Assembly: GCA_947488275.1 (NCBI GenBank)
Contig: CANKZX010000005.1
Coordinates: 1-56,718 of the forward strand
Direction: 5' to 3'
Source of the DNA: Alphaproteobacteria bacterium
GTDB lineage: Bacteria; Pseudomonadota; Alphaproteobacteria; Paracaedibacterales; CAIOTO01
DNA: 56,718 nt
Of this stretch, positions 18,191 through 28,739 are shown one piece after another. The translations under genes and the position numbers were made by a program. Under the pieces are notes generated by a model. That model was not told the origin of the DNA, made no database searches, and was given only the letters and a program-made list of their open reading frames with translations. The stretch's first letter is position 1. Each line of letters begins with the position of its first letter.

Positions 18191-20761
18191 ATGCAACCCG
18201 ATCGTTATACAAATCGCGCCCAAGGAATGTTACAAAATGCCCAGACACTTGCGTTACGTGAAGGGCATCAACAAATCACGCCATTTCATTTATTGAAGGT
18301 TTTAGTTGATGATCCTGAGGGATTGTGTGCGTCACTCCTTGAACAAACAGGATGTAATCCGATTTTGCTTGAATCAAAAATCCGTGATCATCTTAAAAAG
18401 ATACCAAGTATATCGGGAACGGGGGCAGGGCAGGTTTATCTATCTCAAGAGTTTGCCAAAATGATTGAGGCGGCTGAGGCAAAGTCGAAGGCGCTCGGTG
18501 ATGCTTTTGTGAGTGTTGAGATTTTATTGTATGCACTTGCCGTAACGACGCCAACAAAAGAGTTGTTGAATGATATGGGGGTATCACCCAAAAAGGTAGA
18601 AGAAGCCATTCAAAATCTTCGAAAAGGACGTAAAGTTGAATCGCAGTCATCGGAGGAAAGTTACGATGCTCTTAATCGCTATGCGCGTGATCTGACAAAA
18701 GCCGTACGTGAAGGAAAGTTAGACCCTGTTATTGGACGTGATGAAGAAATTAGACGCACGATTCAGGTGCTTTGCAGGCGAACAAAAAATAACCCTGTTT
18801 TGATTGGGGAGCCTGGTGTTGGTAAAACAGCAATTGCCGAAGGGCTTGCCCAGCGTATTGTAAAGGGTGATGTGCCAGAGGCTATGCGTAGTACCCGTTT
18901 GATGTCGCTCGATTTAGGGGCGTTGTTGGCGGGCGCTAAATACCGTGGTGAATTTGAAGAACGGTTAAAGGCTATTCTTGCCGAAATCACGAATGCCAAC
19001 GGCGAAATTATTTTATTTATTGATGAATTGCATACCCTTGTTGGGGCGGGTAAAACAGACGGTGCGATGGATGCATCAAATATGTTAAAGCCAGCACTTG
19101 CGCGTGGTGAATTGCATTGTATTGGTGCGACGACATTAGATGAATACCGAAAATATATTGAAAAAGATCCAGCGTTGGCACGTCGTTTTCAGTCGGTTCT
19201 TGTGGCGGAGCCAACAGTTGCCGATAGTATTTCCATTCTACGCGGTCTCAAAGAAAAATATGAATTGCATCATGGGGTGCGCATTAGTGATAACGCAATT
19301 GTGGCGGCTTGTACGTATTCAAATCGTTACATTGCGGATCGTTTTTTGCCCGATAAGGCGATTGATCTTATGGATGAAGCCGCAAGTCGTCTTCGCATGG
19401 TTGTTGATTCAAAACCTGAAGATATTGATGAATTGGATCGTCGTATTATTCAGCTTAAAATTGAACGCGAAGCCCTTAAAAAGGAAAGCGATGCGGCGTC
19501 AAAAGATCGTCTTGGAAAACTTGAAAAAGAATTATCTGATTTAGAAGAAAAATCACGTGAACTAAATGTCGTCTGGCAACGTGATAAAACGCAGCTTGAT
19601 GAACGTCGTAAATTAAAAGAAGAAATTGAACAATTAAAGACAGAACAAGAAATAGCCCAACGGAAAGGTGATTTAACACGTGCAGGCGAAATTCTGTATA
19701 GTCGTTTGCCTGTGTTGGAGCGTAAACTGACAGAGCTTTCTGAAAAGAATGATCAAAAAGTTTTTAAAGAAGAAGTTACAGATCAAGACATTGCCCTTGT
19801 CGTATCACGCTGGACGGGGATACCTATTGAGAAAATGCTGACGGGTGAACGTGACAAGCTTATTCAAATGGAAGCCAAACTTCATGAACGTGTCATTGGG
19901 CAAGATGAAGCGATTCAGGCGATTGCAAATGCTGTTCGACGTTCGCGCGTGGGATTGCAGGATCCAAATCGCCCGATGGGATCATTCCTCTTTTTAGGAC
20001 CAACAGGCGTTGGTAAGACGGAGCTTTGCAAAGCCTTAGCAGCCTTTTTGTTTGATGATGAAACAAATCTTGTGCGTCTTGACATGTCTGAATATATGGA
20101 AAAACATTCGGTTGCTCGTTTGATTGGCGCCCCTCCAGGGTATGTTGGTTATGAACAAGGGGGAGAGCTTACTGAGGCCATACGCCGCAGACCCTATTCC
20201 GTTGTTTTATTTGATGAAATTGAAAAGGCGCATACAGATGTCTTTAATGTGTTGCTTCAAGTACTCGATGATGGTCGTTTGACGGATAGCCAGGGACATA
20301 CCGTTGATTTTAAGAATACGATTATTATTTTAACATCAAATTTAGGGGCTGAAATTCTAAGTGCGAAAGAGCCAACCGATGTGATTAGCGACGAGGTACG
20401 TGATCATGTAATGGATATCGTACGTCGTTCATTTAGACCTGAATTTCTCAATCGTTTGGATGAAATTACATTATTTAATCGTTTGCGTAAAACAGACATG
20501 GCCGCCATTGTTGGTATTCAACTTAAAAGCCTTCAAACACGCTTGGCCGATCGTAAGATATCACTGACTTTTACCGATGCCGCCCTTGGCTGGCTTGTTG
20601 ATGCTGGGTATGATCCTATGTATGGTGCACGCCCCCTTCGCCGTGTCATTCAACGCCAGCTGCAAGATCCATTGGCATTGAAGATGCTATCTGGTGTTAT
20701 TGTTGATGGTTCGGTTGTGCGTGTAGATGCTGAAAATGATGTATTAACCTTGCAAGTGTAG
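18191..20761 (+). CDS. clpB: ATP-dependent disaggregase ClpB
   Basis: 856 aa, full length for ClpB/Hsp104. In order: an N-terminal double-Clp domain (1-145), AAA-1 with Walker A GEPGVGKT at about 206-213, a long M-domain coiled coil (about 405-525), AAA-2 with Walker A GPTGVGKT at about 603-610, and a C-terminal D2-small domain. With DnaK it threads aggregated proteins through its hexamer pore in the cytoplasm. AAAGGAGG precedes the ATG at ideal spacing, indicating strong translation. RpoH, its expected regulator, is encoded at 38079. Confidence 0.97.
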   Translation: MQPDRYTNRAQGMLQNAQTLALREGHQQITPFHLLKVLVDDPEGLCASLLEQTGCNPILLESKIRDHLKKIPSISGTGAGQVYLSQEFAKMIEAAEAKSKALGDAFVSVEILLYALAVTTPTKELLNDMGVSPKKVEEAIQNLRKGRKVESQSSEESYDALNRYARDLTKAVREGKLDPVIGRDEEIRRTIQVLCRRTKNNPVLIGEPGVGKTAIAEGLAQRIVKGDVPEAMRSTRLMSLDLGALLAGAKYRGEFEERLKAILAEITNANGEIILFIDELHTLVGAGKTDGAMDASNMLKPALARGELHCIGATTLDEYRKYIEKDPALARRFQSVLVAEPTVADSISILRGLKEKYELHHGVRISDNAIVAACTYSNRYIADRFLPDKAIDLMDEAASRLRMVVDSKPEDIDELDRRIIQLKIEREALKKESDAASKDRLGKLEKELSDLEEKSRELNVVWQRDKTQLDERRKLKEEIEQLKTEQEIAQRKGDLTRAGEILYSRLPVLERKLTELSEKNDQKVFKEEVTDQDIALVVSRWTGIPIEKMLTGERDKLIQMEAKLHERVIGQDEAIQAIANAVRRSRVGLQDPNRPMGSFLFLGPTGVGKTELCKALAAFLFDDETNLVRLDMSEYMEKHSVARLIGAPPGYVGYEQGGELTEAIRRRPYSVVLFDEIEKAHTDVFNVLLQVLDDGRLTDSQGHTVDFKNTIIILTSNLGAEILSAKEPTDVISDEVRDHVMDIVRRSFRPEFLNRLDEITLFNRLRKTDMAAIVGIQLKSLQTRLADRKISLTFTDAALGWLVDAGYDPMYGARPLRRVIQRQLQDPLALKMLSGVIVDGSVVRVDAENDVLTLQV

Positions 20762-20904
20762 TAAGATTGCCTCATTTATGAATTTCTGCTTCCCACCAAT
20801 TTTTTGTTGTTTGAATAAAATCATTTTTATTTAATTCAGATAATAAAACATTAACTATTTATCTATTAAAATACAATATATGTTTGTAACTTTTAGGTAT
20901 CACC

Positions 20905-21735
20905 ATGGAACAAGAAACATTATTGGTTATCCAGAAGTTGATGGCTATAGCTCAATTTGATCTTGAAGGAAAAATAATAGATGCAAATTCCAATTTTCTT
21001 AGCTTAATGGGATATAAAAAGAGCGCATTGATAGGGAAATATCATTGCAGCTTGGTTGACGAACGTTACAAGAATGGTCCAGGATATAGAGATTTCTGGC
21101 AGAGTTTAAAGCAAGGAAACTCGATCTCTCGTGAGTTCAAACGATTAAGAGCCGATAAGTCAGAAATTTGGCTTCATGCAATTTATTATCCTGTTAAATC
21201 TTCTGAGGGTAAGATTACCTCTATTATAAAAATTGCAACAGAAATAAGTGATATGAAAGCTAGGTATTATGATAACTATCTTTTACTAAAGAAGCTCGAT
21301 GCGATTAATAGCAGAATACCAATAATAGAATTCAATATAGATGGTACGATTGTTGCTGTGAATCAAAGTTATTTAAATATGTTTGGGTACGAACTAGACG
21401 AAGTTATTAATAAAAAGCATGAAATGTTTCTTAGTGACTCTGATGTGGGTTCCAAAGAATACCAGGATTTCTGGGATATATTAACGTCGTCACAAATATT
21501 TGAGGGTAATTTTTTAAGAATTGGCAAAAATGGAAAGAAAGTACTTCTCAAGGCGATTTATTACCCTATTCTTGATGAAAATAGTAAGTGTAAACGTATA
21601 ATAAAAATTGCTACACATATAAATAAAAAAATTGGAAAAATAGAAGAATCACAAGAAATAAAAAAACTATTAGGTGTATACATAAAATCTATCCGCAGTA
21701 ATGCCGATCGAGTATCTGAATTATTGGATGTATAG
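20905..21735 (+). CDS. Tandem PAS-domain protein without an output domain
   Basis: 276 aa with two PAS/PAC modules (about 8-120 and 130-245). Each has a FD..G.I.D.N..FL...GY core and ends in IIKIAT. The spacing and the YRDFW..L..G motifs match PAS pairs found at the N-terminus of Aer-type chemoreceptors. In those proteins a methyl-accepting domain follows; here the chain ends shortly after (SNADRVSELLDV). It is soluble, with no membrane segment. It could be a truncated chemoreceptor or a free-standing sensor that signals through a partner. Confidence 0.7.
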   Translation: MEQETLLVIQKLMAIAQFDLEGKIIDANSNFLSLMGYKKSALIGKYHCSLVDERYKNGPGYRDFWQSLKQGNSISREFKRLRADKSEIWLHAIYYPVKSSEGKITSIIKIATEISDMKARYYDNYLLLKKLDAINSRIPIIEFNIDGTIVAVNQSYLNMFGYELDEVINKKHEMFLSDSDVGSKEYQDFWDILTSSQIFEGNFLRIGKNGKKVLLKAIYYPILDENSKCKRIIKIATHINKKIGKIEESQEIKKLLGVYIKSIRSNADRVSELLDV

Positions 21736-21864
21736 ACATAGAGGTTCTCCTTATAAACAGAATTTGTACTCCATAAAAGAAATTACTTAAAAATGCATTA
21801 AAAAATTCTAAAATTAAAATGAATCCGCTACTATGAAGTGTAGGCATTTTAGTGTGAAACATAT

Positions 21865-23391
21865 ATGCGGCGAATTCTTTTATGTATTTTAGATGGTTGG
21901 GGGGAGAGAGCTCTCGACAATAACAATGGTATTTCAGGTGCAATGCATTGGAAACGCCTCCTTCATACGTATCCTCATACCTTTTTACAAGCCTCTGAAT
22001 CATATGTTGGTCTTCCTGATGGGCAAATGGGTAATTCTGAAGTTGGACATATGACCATTGGTTTAGGTCGTGTATTAACGCAGGATCTTCCTCGTATTGA
22101 TGCCGCCATTGCAGATAATACATTTACAGAATTGTCTGCTTTTAAAGAATTGGTTGAACGCACAAAAGTAGGATCAAACCGTTGCCATGTTATGGGGCTC
22201 CTTTCGCAAGGTGGCGTTCATTCACATGAAAATCATTTATTTCATGCCGTACAGCAGCTTGCCAATCATGGCATCACTGTTATTGTGCATCCCTTTTTAG
22301 ATGGGCGTGATACAGCGCCGCAATCGGCAAGTGAATCGTTAGAAAAATTAGATGCCCTTTTATGCGATACGATCAAACCAGGTTTTATGACAGGGCGCTA
22401 TTTTGCGATGGATCGTGATAATCGATGGGATCGTACAAAAATGGCTTATGATATCTTCATGAAAGGTAGCATTGCCGAAAGTAAGTCACCTACTTTTTTG
22501 GCAGCACTTAAGGCGGCATATGCATCCACGATCACAGATGAATTTATCAAACCAATTGCCATTGGCGATTATGCAGGTGTTATGCCAGGTGATACATGCT
22601 TTATGGTTAATTTTAGGGCTGATCGTGTACGGCAATGGTTGTCAGCGTTTGCTCTGCCTGATTTTGATGCCTTTGAAACGTCTTCCCCGCATCTATCCTA
22701 TATCTTAGGGATGCGTGATTATTCAGATGCTCTTTCACATCATATCCATACGCTATTTCCAACGATACCCGTATCGGGTGGGCTTGGTGAATGCATAGCC
22801 GATCATTCCCTTTGTCAGTTACGTATTGCTGAAACTGAGAAATATGCGCATGTAACCTACTTTTTTAATGGCGGTCAGGAGGTGCCATTTGATGGAGAAA
22901 AGCGTATTATGATTCCATCCCCTAACGTTGCTACATATGATCTTGCACCAGAGATGTCTGCAGAAACAGTTACGGCGCATGTTGTTGAGGCGCTCCGCCA
23001 AAAAAATGAACACTTGATCGTTGTGAATTATGCCAATCCTGACATGGTTGGGCACACAGGCGTAAAGGACGCCATTAAGAAAGCCATTGAAACCGTAGAT
23101 AATGCCCTTTCGATTCTTGAAAAAGAAGCCTTGCAGAATGATTGGTTGCTTATCATAACGGCCGATCATGGAAATGTAGAATGTATGACGGATTATAGTG
23201 GACAACCACACACGGCACATACCTGTAATCCCGTACCCTTTCTTGTTATTAATGGTGAAAGCACAACACGTGACACCTTGCATTTTCGAAGCAACGGGAC
23301 GCTTGCCGATATTGCGCCAACGATTTTGCATTGGCTTAATCTTCCACAATCAATACACATGTCTGGAAAGGTTCTTTTAAATGGCAATTAA
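21865..23391 (+). CDS. gpmI: 2,3-bisphosphoglycerate-independent phosphoglycerate mutase
   Basis: 508 aa, the usual length. It interconverts 3- and 2-phosphoglycerate in glycolysis, using a phosphoserine intermediate and two metal ions. Seen are the N-terminal CILDGWGE motif, the catalytic serine in MGNSEVGH (S58), DGRDTAP, and the C-terminal metal-binding ITADHGNVE. Its last 11 bases overlap the start of the envC-like frame. The gpmI-envC order is also seen in Escherichia coli, supporting both calls. Confidence 0.97.
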   Translation: MRRILLCILDGWGERALDNNNGISGAMHWKRLLHTYPHTFLQASESYVGLPDGQMGNSEVGHMTIGLGRVLTQDLPRIDAAIADNTFTELSAFKELVERTKVGSNRCHVMGLLSQGGVHSHENHLFHAVQQLANHGITVIVHPFLDGRDTAPQSASESLEKLDALLCDTIKPGFMTGRYFAMDRDNRWDRTKMAYDIFMKGSIAESKSPTFLAALKAAYASTITDEFIKPIAIGDYAGVMPGDTCFMVNFRADRVRQWLSAFALPDFDAFETSSPHLSYILGMRDYSDALSHHIHTLFPTIPVSGGLGECIADHSLCQLRIAETEKYAHVTYFFNGGQEVPFDGEKRIMIPSPNVATYDLAPEMSAETVTAHVVEALRQKNEHLIVVNYANPDMVGHTGVKDAIKKAIETVDNALSILEKEALQNDWLLIITADHGNVECMTDYSGQPHTAHTCNPVPFLVINGESTTRDTLHFRSNGTLADIAPTILHWLNLPQSIHMSGKVLLNGN

Positions 23392-24670
23392 AATAACGTC
23401 TATGCCTTTTTCATATCATTTTATGAAACTTCGTCGTCATGGCGAGCTAGCTTTGCTGGTGTGGCCATTCAGAACAACAAATATTTCCGTAATAACAGCC
23501 ACTGGATCACTACGTTGCCTAAAGGCGCCTCGTGATGACGATGATTCGTTGAAATTTAGTAAAATCATTGATAATGGATATGCACGAGATGGGCGTTTAT
23601 TGCGAATAATAAGGAGTGGGCTTATCGGCTGCTTTATGTTAAACCCTTCAGTTCTATTGTCTGCAAAGCCAAAAACACTGCATACGCCAGGTGTGCATAC
23701 GGTTCATGATGTGCGACAACAATTAATTTATGTCACACAAAAAATTCTACAAACGGAATATGCTCTTATTTTGGCGAATGAATCTATTAAAGTTGGCAAA
23801 GAACGTGAAACGAAGGCGCTCGGTTCCATCAATCAACAACAGGCGCGCATGGGGCATGTTTTTCAGAATTTACGTCACATTCAAGAGGCGCCTCCGTTAC
23901 TCATGGCACTCACCAGCCCATCAACAAATGATCTTGTGAAAAGCATGATGTTGCTGCAAAACATTGCACCGCAACTTAATAAAAAATATAAAATGCACCT
24001 TGATGATATGAATAAGCTTAGTAACATTCGAAATGAGAATAAGAAGGTCATTGAGATACGCAATCAACACGAGGCAAAATTGCAGGAGCTAAGCCAAATG
24101 CAAGAAGATCTCCTCAATCAAAAATACCGTATCTATTTTAATGCCTCCAAAAATCCAAATCTTGAGAAGCTTGTGTCGACACAAAATAAATGTAACTCTG
24201 AAAATGGCACGCTTAAGCACTTTGATGATCTTGTACATCAAATCGAAACGCTTTTATCGACATCAACGGCACAATCAACACGCGAATTTTCATTATTATT
24301 ACCTGTTAATGGGCGCCTTAGACCAACCTTGCAAAAGGGAGATCTTCCCGATTTAACCGTTCAATATGAAGTGGCGTCAAATGCACAAGTGATGAGCCCC
24401 CTTGAGGCAAGCGTTGTTTTTGTTGGGTTTGTCCCAGACTTTGGACAAGTTATTATATTAAAACAAGATGACTTTTTCTGCGTGATAACAGGGCTTGGTG
24501 TTGTGAATTGTTTCTTAGGGGATACCCTGTTACCTGGCGAGCCTATCGGACGGATGCCTTACAAAAGTGATACGGCGGCTCCGCATTGCCTTCGCATAGA
24601 GCTTCATAAAGGTGGGCAACACCTTGATCCAAGACCTTATATTAAGTCGGGTGAGACACGCGTGACATGA
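23381..24670 (+). CDS. EnvC-like murein hydrolase activator (degenerate LytM/M23)
   Basis: 429 aa if started at the ATG overlapping gpmI. A hydrophobic signal lies only at about 77-97 (RSGLIGCFMLNPSVLLSA), then a long coiled coil (about 110-275) and a C-terminal LytM-like domain (about 325-425) ending LRIELHKGGQHLDPRPYI. The HxH and HxxxD zinc ligands of active M23 peptidases are absent, as in EnvC, which activates amidases at the septum rather than cutting murein. Roughly 36 residues before the signal are encoded by a palindromic repeat core at 23434-23540. An in-frame TTG giving LRIIRSGLIGC could be the true start; the start is uncertain. Confidence 0.75.
   Translation: MAIKITSMPFSYHFMKLRRHGELALLVWPFRTTNISVITATGSLRCLKAPRDDDDSLKFSKIIDNGYARDGRLLRIIRSGLIGCFMLNPSVLLSAKPKTLHTPGVHTVHDVRQQLIYVTQKILQTEYALILANESIKVGKERETKALGSINQQQARMGHVFQNLRHIQEAPPLLMALTSPSTNDLVKSMMLLQNIAPQLNKKYKMHLDDMNKLSNIRNENKKVIEIRNQHEAKLQELSQMQEDLLNQKYRIYFNASKNPNLEKLVSTQNKCNSENGTLKHFDDLVHQIETLLSTSTAQSTREFSLLLPVNGRLRPTLQKGDLPDLTVQYEVASNAQVMSPLEASVVFVGFVPDFGQVIILKQDDFFCVITGLGVVNCFLGDTLLPGEPIGRMPYKSDTAAPHCLRIELHKGGQHLDPRPYIKSGETRVT
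23434..23540. repeat. Palindromic hairpin core lying in the 5' part of the envC-like frame
   Basis: It contains the two family hairpins (CGTCATGGCGAGC...GCTGGTGTGGCCATTCAG and CTGGATCACTACG...CGTGATGACG). The second tip is a third variant, GCCT/AGGC, so the stem is kept while the bases differ. No type A or B terminal repeats are recognisable around it. Confidence 0.75.
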
Positions 24671-24816
24671 TTATTTAATGATTTTTCTTCACACTTAATC
24701 CCGAATTAAGGCTGAAAAGGGTCTTTTATACATAAATAGATATAAGATAAACGTTGAAATATAAAATGTTTTATGCTAGAAGAAAACATTATTTTTTTCA
24801 AAAGGATTGTGAATAC

Positions 24817-25935
24817 ATGAATAATTATTTTAAGTTTCTATTAATTATCATGCAAACAACTGTTTGTTGTTTTGCGAGTGGGGTAATTGATAAAATCGAA
24901 AACACGGATTCAGTGCGTTGTCAACTGTTTAATGTAAGGCCAGATATTCCTATATCAATTGGTGGAATCCCAGTAAATCGCAATGCTTCGATTGATGGGT
25001 GTACACGGGGTATTAAGTCACTGTTAGAAACCGCAAAAGTTTCAGACACACGTGCAACAGATGCGCAGCGAAAAATCGTTATGCAAGCTGTTATGGGTGG
25101 AATTGTTATTCATTTAGGTGATGATCGTTTTCGTCTAAAGGCGCATGGGCGCAAGCGCACGGATAAGCATTATAAACATTATGAAATCTTACGTTTGACA
25201 GAACAATTGGCTTATGATTTTGCTATAAAGGGTAAGATTTTAGCTACTAATTATGATAACTTAACAGCCTTTAGTGGATTGAGTATACATGTAATTTATG
25301 ATTGGCTAGGAGAGGTTTTTGCAAAACATTCCGCTGGAATTCTTATTGCTAATTTAGCGAACCACGAGGGAATACCTTCACAGTTTGTGCCATCATTAGT
25401 GCAGCAACGTTCAGCAGCATATGCTGGATTTGAAGATTCTTTTTCAGCTAATATGAAACGTAACAATCAGAAATTAAAGGGAAAATCAACGACAAGTATG
25501 TTTGGATTGCCTGCAGCAAAAGTAAGTGCTGTGCGTGCAACACCATCTGCTTCGACGCAGCCAAATGTTTCACATGCATCTAAGATGCCTTCATCTTCAT
25601 CAGCACAAGGAAACTTTGGGATGTTTTTTGAGGATGATGATAGTGATAGTAGTGATAGTGATGATTTTGAAATGCCTGCCGCCCCAAGCCGCCCAGCCGC
25701 ATCATCAAAACCCTTTAAAGGGAATTGGACGGAATCCTTCCGATTAAAAACGGGTGAAACAATTCATCATGCACCAACGCATGTTCAAATGGGTGGGATG
25801 AGGTCTGGTGCAGGACTGTCATTGGCTTGTAAAAATTATAATGGGTTTTCTTTACAAAATGGTGGTCTTTTCGTTGAAACGGACTCAACAAAAGAAGACT
25901 TTATTGCTGCGTTAAAGCGATCTGGTCTTTTGTAA
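24817..25935 (+). CDS. Secreted acidic protein of unknown function
   Basis: 372 aa from the ATG at 24817, which has AAGGA at a usable distance and opens a signal peptide (MNNYFKFLLIIMQTTVCCFASG). An upstream in-frame ATG at 24754 would add 21 basic and aromatic residues before the signal and is less likely. The body has a globular part (about 20-215), a low-complexity linker rich in Ser/Ala/Pro with an acidic run (DDDSDSSDSDDFE, near 283-295), and a C-terminal basic part. No family is recognised. A strong terminator follows. Secretion plus a disordered linker would fit a surface or exported protein. Confidence 0.65.
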   Translation: MNNYFKFLLIIMQTTVCCFASGVIDKIENTDSVRCQLFNVRPDIPISIGGIPVNRNASIDGCTRGIKSLLETAKVSDTRATDAQRKIVMQAVMGGIVIHLGDDRFRLKAHGRKRTDKHYKHYEILRLTEQLAYDFAIKGKILATNYDNLTAFSGLSIHVIYDWLGEVFAKHSAGILIANLANHEGIPSQFVPSLVQQRSAAYAGFEDSFSANMKRNNQKLKGKSTTSMFGLPAAKVSAVRATPSASTQPNVSHASKMPSSSSAQGNFGMFFEDDDSDSSDSDDFEMPAAPSRPAASSKPFKGNWTESFRLKTGETIHHAPTHVQMGGMRSGAGLSLACKNYNGFSLQNGGLFVETDSTKEDFIAALKRSGLL

Positions 25936-25957
25936 AAATCTTTTGCAATAAAAATTA

Positions 25958-25983
25958 AGGGAGCCCCATTTGGGGCTTTTTTA
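25958..25983 (+). terminator. Rho-independent terminator
   Basis: AGCCCC-ATTT-GGGGCT stem-loop followed by six T, 25 bp after the stop of the secreted acidic protein. Confidence 0.85.
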
Positions 25984-26033
25984 TGGGTAATATTATTTGT
26001 ATTTTTGGTATTTCTTTTGCATGCGTTAGATAC

Positions 26034-26253
26034 TAACCCCAGTTCGGGATTAGATAACAGAAAACCCTATATGTCTCCTACCGTCATCACGAAAAAGCCA
26101 AAGGCTTTTATGGTGATCCACTGGCTGTTATTTCGGAAGTGGCTATTTTACTCAAAAAGATTATTTTTCTGGATGGCCACACCAGCTTACGCTGGTTCGC
26201 CATGACGGCCGGAGTATAGGGTTTTATTAAAACGTAATCCCGAATTGAGGTTG
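26034..26253. repeat. Palindromic element type A, copy 2
   Basis: About 216 bp. Inverted ends are ACCCCAGTTCGGGATTA on the left, with the right end reading inward as ACCTCAATTCGGGATTA; the left flank is TA, the right flank TG. The interior hairpins have tips AAAGCC/GGCTTT and CCAGCGTAAGCTGG. It lies between the secreted acidic gene's terminator and the pnp leader. The short open frame across it is an artefact of the repeat. Confidence 0.8.
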
Positions 26254-26540
26254 TTAAATAATCACGTGTGATGTCACTATTCCCTTCGTAAAAAATGATC
26301 TTTGCTCTATAATCGGTTTTGTTAATTTTTGTAAGATCGCATGTGCGTTCGATTCATGATTAACATCAAAATAATCGGTGTTTTGCCTATCGTTCAGGGT
26401 CTTAATATCTGAGTCCTCGGTTTCTATTCCTTGTATTATAGCGAAAAAGGGGGGCTGAGATCTTAAGATGCTGAAGAAGGTAGCGCCGCTACTGCCAATT
26501 ACGATTGGCTTATTTACATAAAAATAGAAAAGAGACTTGA
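26254..26540 (+). promoter_or_regulatory. Long pnp leader with paired hairpins
   Basis: About 287 bp without a gene. TATAAT at 26307-26312 may be a -10 box, though no good -35 is seen. Just before pnp are two adjacent stem-loops: GTAGC-GCC-GCTAC (26480-26492) and GCCAAT-TACG-ATTGGC (26494-26509). Polynucleotide phosphorylase genes commonly control themselves through leader hairpins cut by RNase III, which fits the position. rpsO, often found directly upstream, is not here. Confidence 0.45.
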
Positions 26541-28670
26541 ATGAGTAACATGTTTAATATTCACCGCGAAGAAATAAATTGGGGTGGTCGCACGCTTATC
26601 CTTGAAACAGGTAAAATCGCGCGTCAGGCGGATGGCGCCGTTATGGTGACCTATGGTGACACAACGATTCTATGTACCGTTGTTGCGGCAAAATCAGCGA
26701 AAGAAAATGCTGATTTTTTCCCGTTAAGTGTTCATTATCTTGAAAAAGCATTTGCCGTTGGGCGTATCCCAGGTGGCTTTTTCAAACGTGAAGGAAAGCC
26801 GTCCGAAAAGGAAGTATTAACATCACGTCTAATTGATCGTCCGATTCGCCCCCTTTTCCCTGAAGGATTTTATAACGAGGTGCAAGTTCTTTGTACCGTG
26901 ATGAGCTTTGACTCAGACGCCGATGCTGATATTGCAGCCCTTATTGGGGCGTCTGCAGCGCTTTCCATTTCAGGGATTCCATTCTTAGGACCTATCGCCG
27001 CAGCGCGCGTTGGTTATATTGATGGTGCGTTTGTTTTAAACCCCATTCAAGAACAACGTGGACAAAGTATTCTGGATCTTGTTGTTGCAGGTACGGTTGA
27101 TGGTGTTTTGATGGTTGAATCGGAAGCTAAAGAATTGTCCGAACAAACCATGCTTGATGCGGTTGTGTTTGGTCATGACGCATTCCAGCCTGTGATTAAC
27201 ATGATTGCGCGTTTAAAAGCAAATGTGGCAAAGGCTGTATGGCCAGCGGCGGCTGAGAATCCTGTTATGGCAAAAGCATTGTCTGCTGTCACAACGGTGT
27301 GTAAAGCCGATTTGATCACAGCTTATGCTAATCGTTCAAAGCAGGATCGTTATGCAGCTATCGATGCGGCAAAAGCGAAGATGAAAACGGAATTAGCCGC
27401 TGAATTTACGGGTAACGAAGGTTTGCTTGATATTGCCTTTGAATCGTTGCAGTCGGCTATTTTACGTGGGAATATCCTTGATAAAGGTAGTCGTGTTGAT
27501 GGACGTGCATTAACGGACGTTCGTTCAATTGTATGCGAAATTGGTGTATTGCCACGCACGCACGGCAGCGCTTTATTTACACGTGGTGAAACACAAGCGT
27601 TGGTTGTAACGACACTTGGTACGGGACAAGATGAACAGATTATTGATTCGTTGGATGGTGAATACCGCGAACGTTTCATGTTGCATTATAATTTCCCATC
27701 CTATTCAGTTGGTGAAGTTGGCCGTGTATCAGGTCCAGGGCGCCGTGAAATTGGGCATGGAAAACTTGCATGGCGTGCGCTTGCACCGATGGTTCCAACA
27801 AAAGCAAAATTCCCGTACACCCTTCGCACCGTATCTGAGATTACAGAATCTAATGGTTCATCTTCAATGGCAACCGTGTGTGGTGCATCATTATCAATGA
27901 TGGATGCTGGTGTGCCTTTAGAAAAAGCCGTTGCTGGTATTGCGATGGGCTTGATTAAAGAGAATGATAAATTTGCTGTATTATCCGATATTTTGGGGGA
28001 TGAAGATCATCTTGGGGATATGGATTTTAAAGTTGCTGGAACAGAAGCAGGGATTACAGCCCTTCAAATGGATATTAAAATCACCAGTATTACGGCTGAA
28101 ATTATGAAAATAGCCCTTGCGCAAGCAAAAGAAGGACGTCTTCATATTCTTGGTGAAATGGCAAAGGCTATTCAGGGATCACGCCCAGCTGTGAGCGATA
28201 ATGCGCCGCGCCTTACAACATTCTCTATTAACCGCGAGAAAATTCGTGACGTTATTGGGGCAGGTGGTAAAGTGATTCGTGAAATTTGCGAAACGACAGG
28301 TGCAAAAATTGATATTCAGGACGATGGTACAGTGACAGTCGCTGCCCATAGTCAAAAGTCACTCGATGATGCCGTTGGTACAATTATGTCAATTGCAGGT
28401 GACCCTGAAGTTGGCGCTATTTACAGCGGTACGGTTGTGAAAATTGCTGAATTTGGCGCATTCGTGAATTTCATGGGGGCACGTGATGGCTTGGTTCATG
28501 TCAGTGAGTTAGCTGATCGCCGCGTGGCAAAAGTAAGCGATGTTGTTAACGTCGGTGATGTTGTTAAGGTGAAGGTTCTTGGTTTTGATGACCGTGGCAA
28601 GGTTAAATTGAGTATGAAACAAGTACCAGCAACGGACGCTGAATTAGAGAACGTTGCTGCATCTGCATAA
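26541..28670 (+). CDS. pnp: Polynucleotide phosphorylase
   Basis: 709 aa. Phosphorolytic 3'-5' exoribonuclease of the RNA degradosome. Two RNase PH-like domains (about 10-220 and 320-540) are separated by an all-alpha linker. The second core has [19 protein letters not shown] and [15 protein letters not shown] domain (about 555-610, [13 protein letters not shown]) and an S1 domain (about 620-690, [19 protein letters not shown]) follow. Length and order are standard. It ends against a terminator shared with glnA. Confidence 0.97.
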   Translation: MSNMFNIHREEINWGGRTLILETGKIARQADGAVMVTYGDTTILCTVVAAKSAKENADFFPLSVHYLEKAFAVGRIPGGFFKREGKPSEKEVLTSRLIDRPIRPLFPEGFYNEVQVLCTVMSFDSDADADIAALIGASAALSISGIPFLGPIAAARVGYIDGAFVLNPIQEQRGQSILDLVVAGTVDGVLMVESEAKELSEQTMLDAVVFGHDAFQPVINMIARLKANVAKAVWPAAAENPVMAKALSAVTTVCKADLITAYANRSKQDRYAAIDAAKAKMKTELAAEFTGNEGLLDIAFESLQSAILRGNILDKGSRVDGRALTDVRSIVCEIGVLPRTHGSALFTRGETQALVVTTLGTGQDEQIIDSLDGEYRERFMLHYNFPSYSVGEVGRVSGPGRREIGHGKLAWRALAPMVPTKAKFPYTLRTVSEITESNGSSSMATVCGASLSMMDAGVPLEKAVAGIAMGLIKENDKFAVLSDILGDEDHLGDMDFKVAGTEAGITALQMDIKITSITAEIMKIALAQAKEGRLHILGEMAKAIQGSRPAVSDNAPRLTTFSINREKIRDVIGAGGKVIREICETTGAKIDIQDDGTVTVAAHSQKSLDDAVGTIMSIAGDPEVGAIYSGTVVKIAEFGAFVNFMGARDGLVHVSELADRRVAKVSDVVNVGDVVKVKVLGFDDRGKVKLSMKQVPATDAELENVAASA

Positions 28671-28690
28671 TAATATCTGATTGTTTAGCT

Positions 28691-28720
28691 AAAAAAGCCC
28701 AGGTTCGCCTGGGCTTTTTG
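28691..28720. terminator. Bidirectional terminator between pnp and glnA
   Basis: AAAAAGCCCAGG-TTCG-CCTGGGCTTTTT forms a 12-bp perfect stem with a stable UUCG tetraloop and A/T runs on both sides. It serves the two convergent genes. Confidence 0.9.
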
Positions 28721-28739
28721 TCGTTGGTATCGTTGGTTA

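Noticed and set aside
23881-24500. Active M23 metallopeptidase call for the envC-like gene
   Set aside because: The expected HxxxD and HxH zinc ligands are not seen in the LytM region, so an activator role fits better.
26005-26205. 66-codon open frame before pnp
   Set aside because: It lies almost entirely in a type A palindromic element and has no independent coding signs.
26345-26375. GCGTTCGATTC resembling a tRNA T-arm
   Set aside because: No acceptor, D-arm or anticodon stem can be built upstream at the right spacing.
26450-26475. GGGGGGCTGAGATC in the pnp leader, resembling the GGCTGAGA core of a thiamine pyrophosphate riboswitch
   Set aside because: The matching CCTGAT and the closing helices of the TPP aptamer are missing, and pnp is not a thiamine gene.
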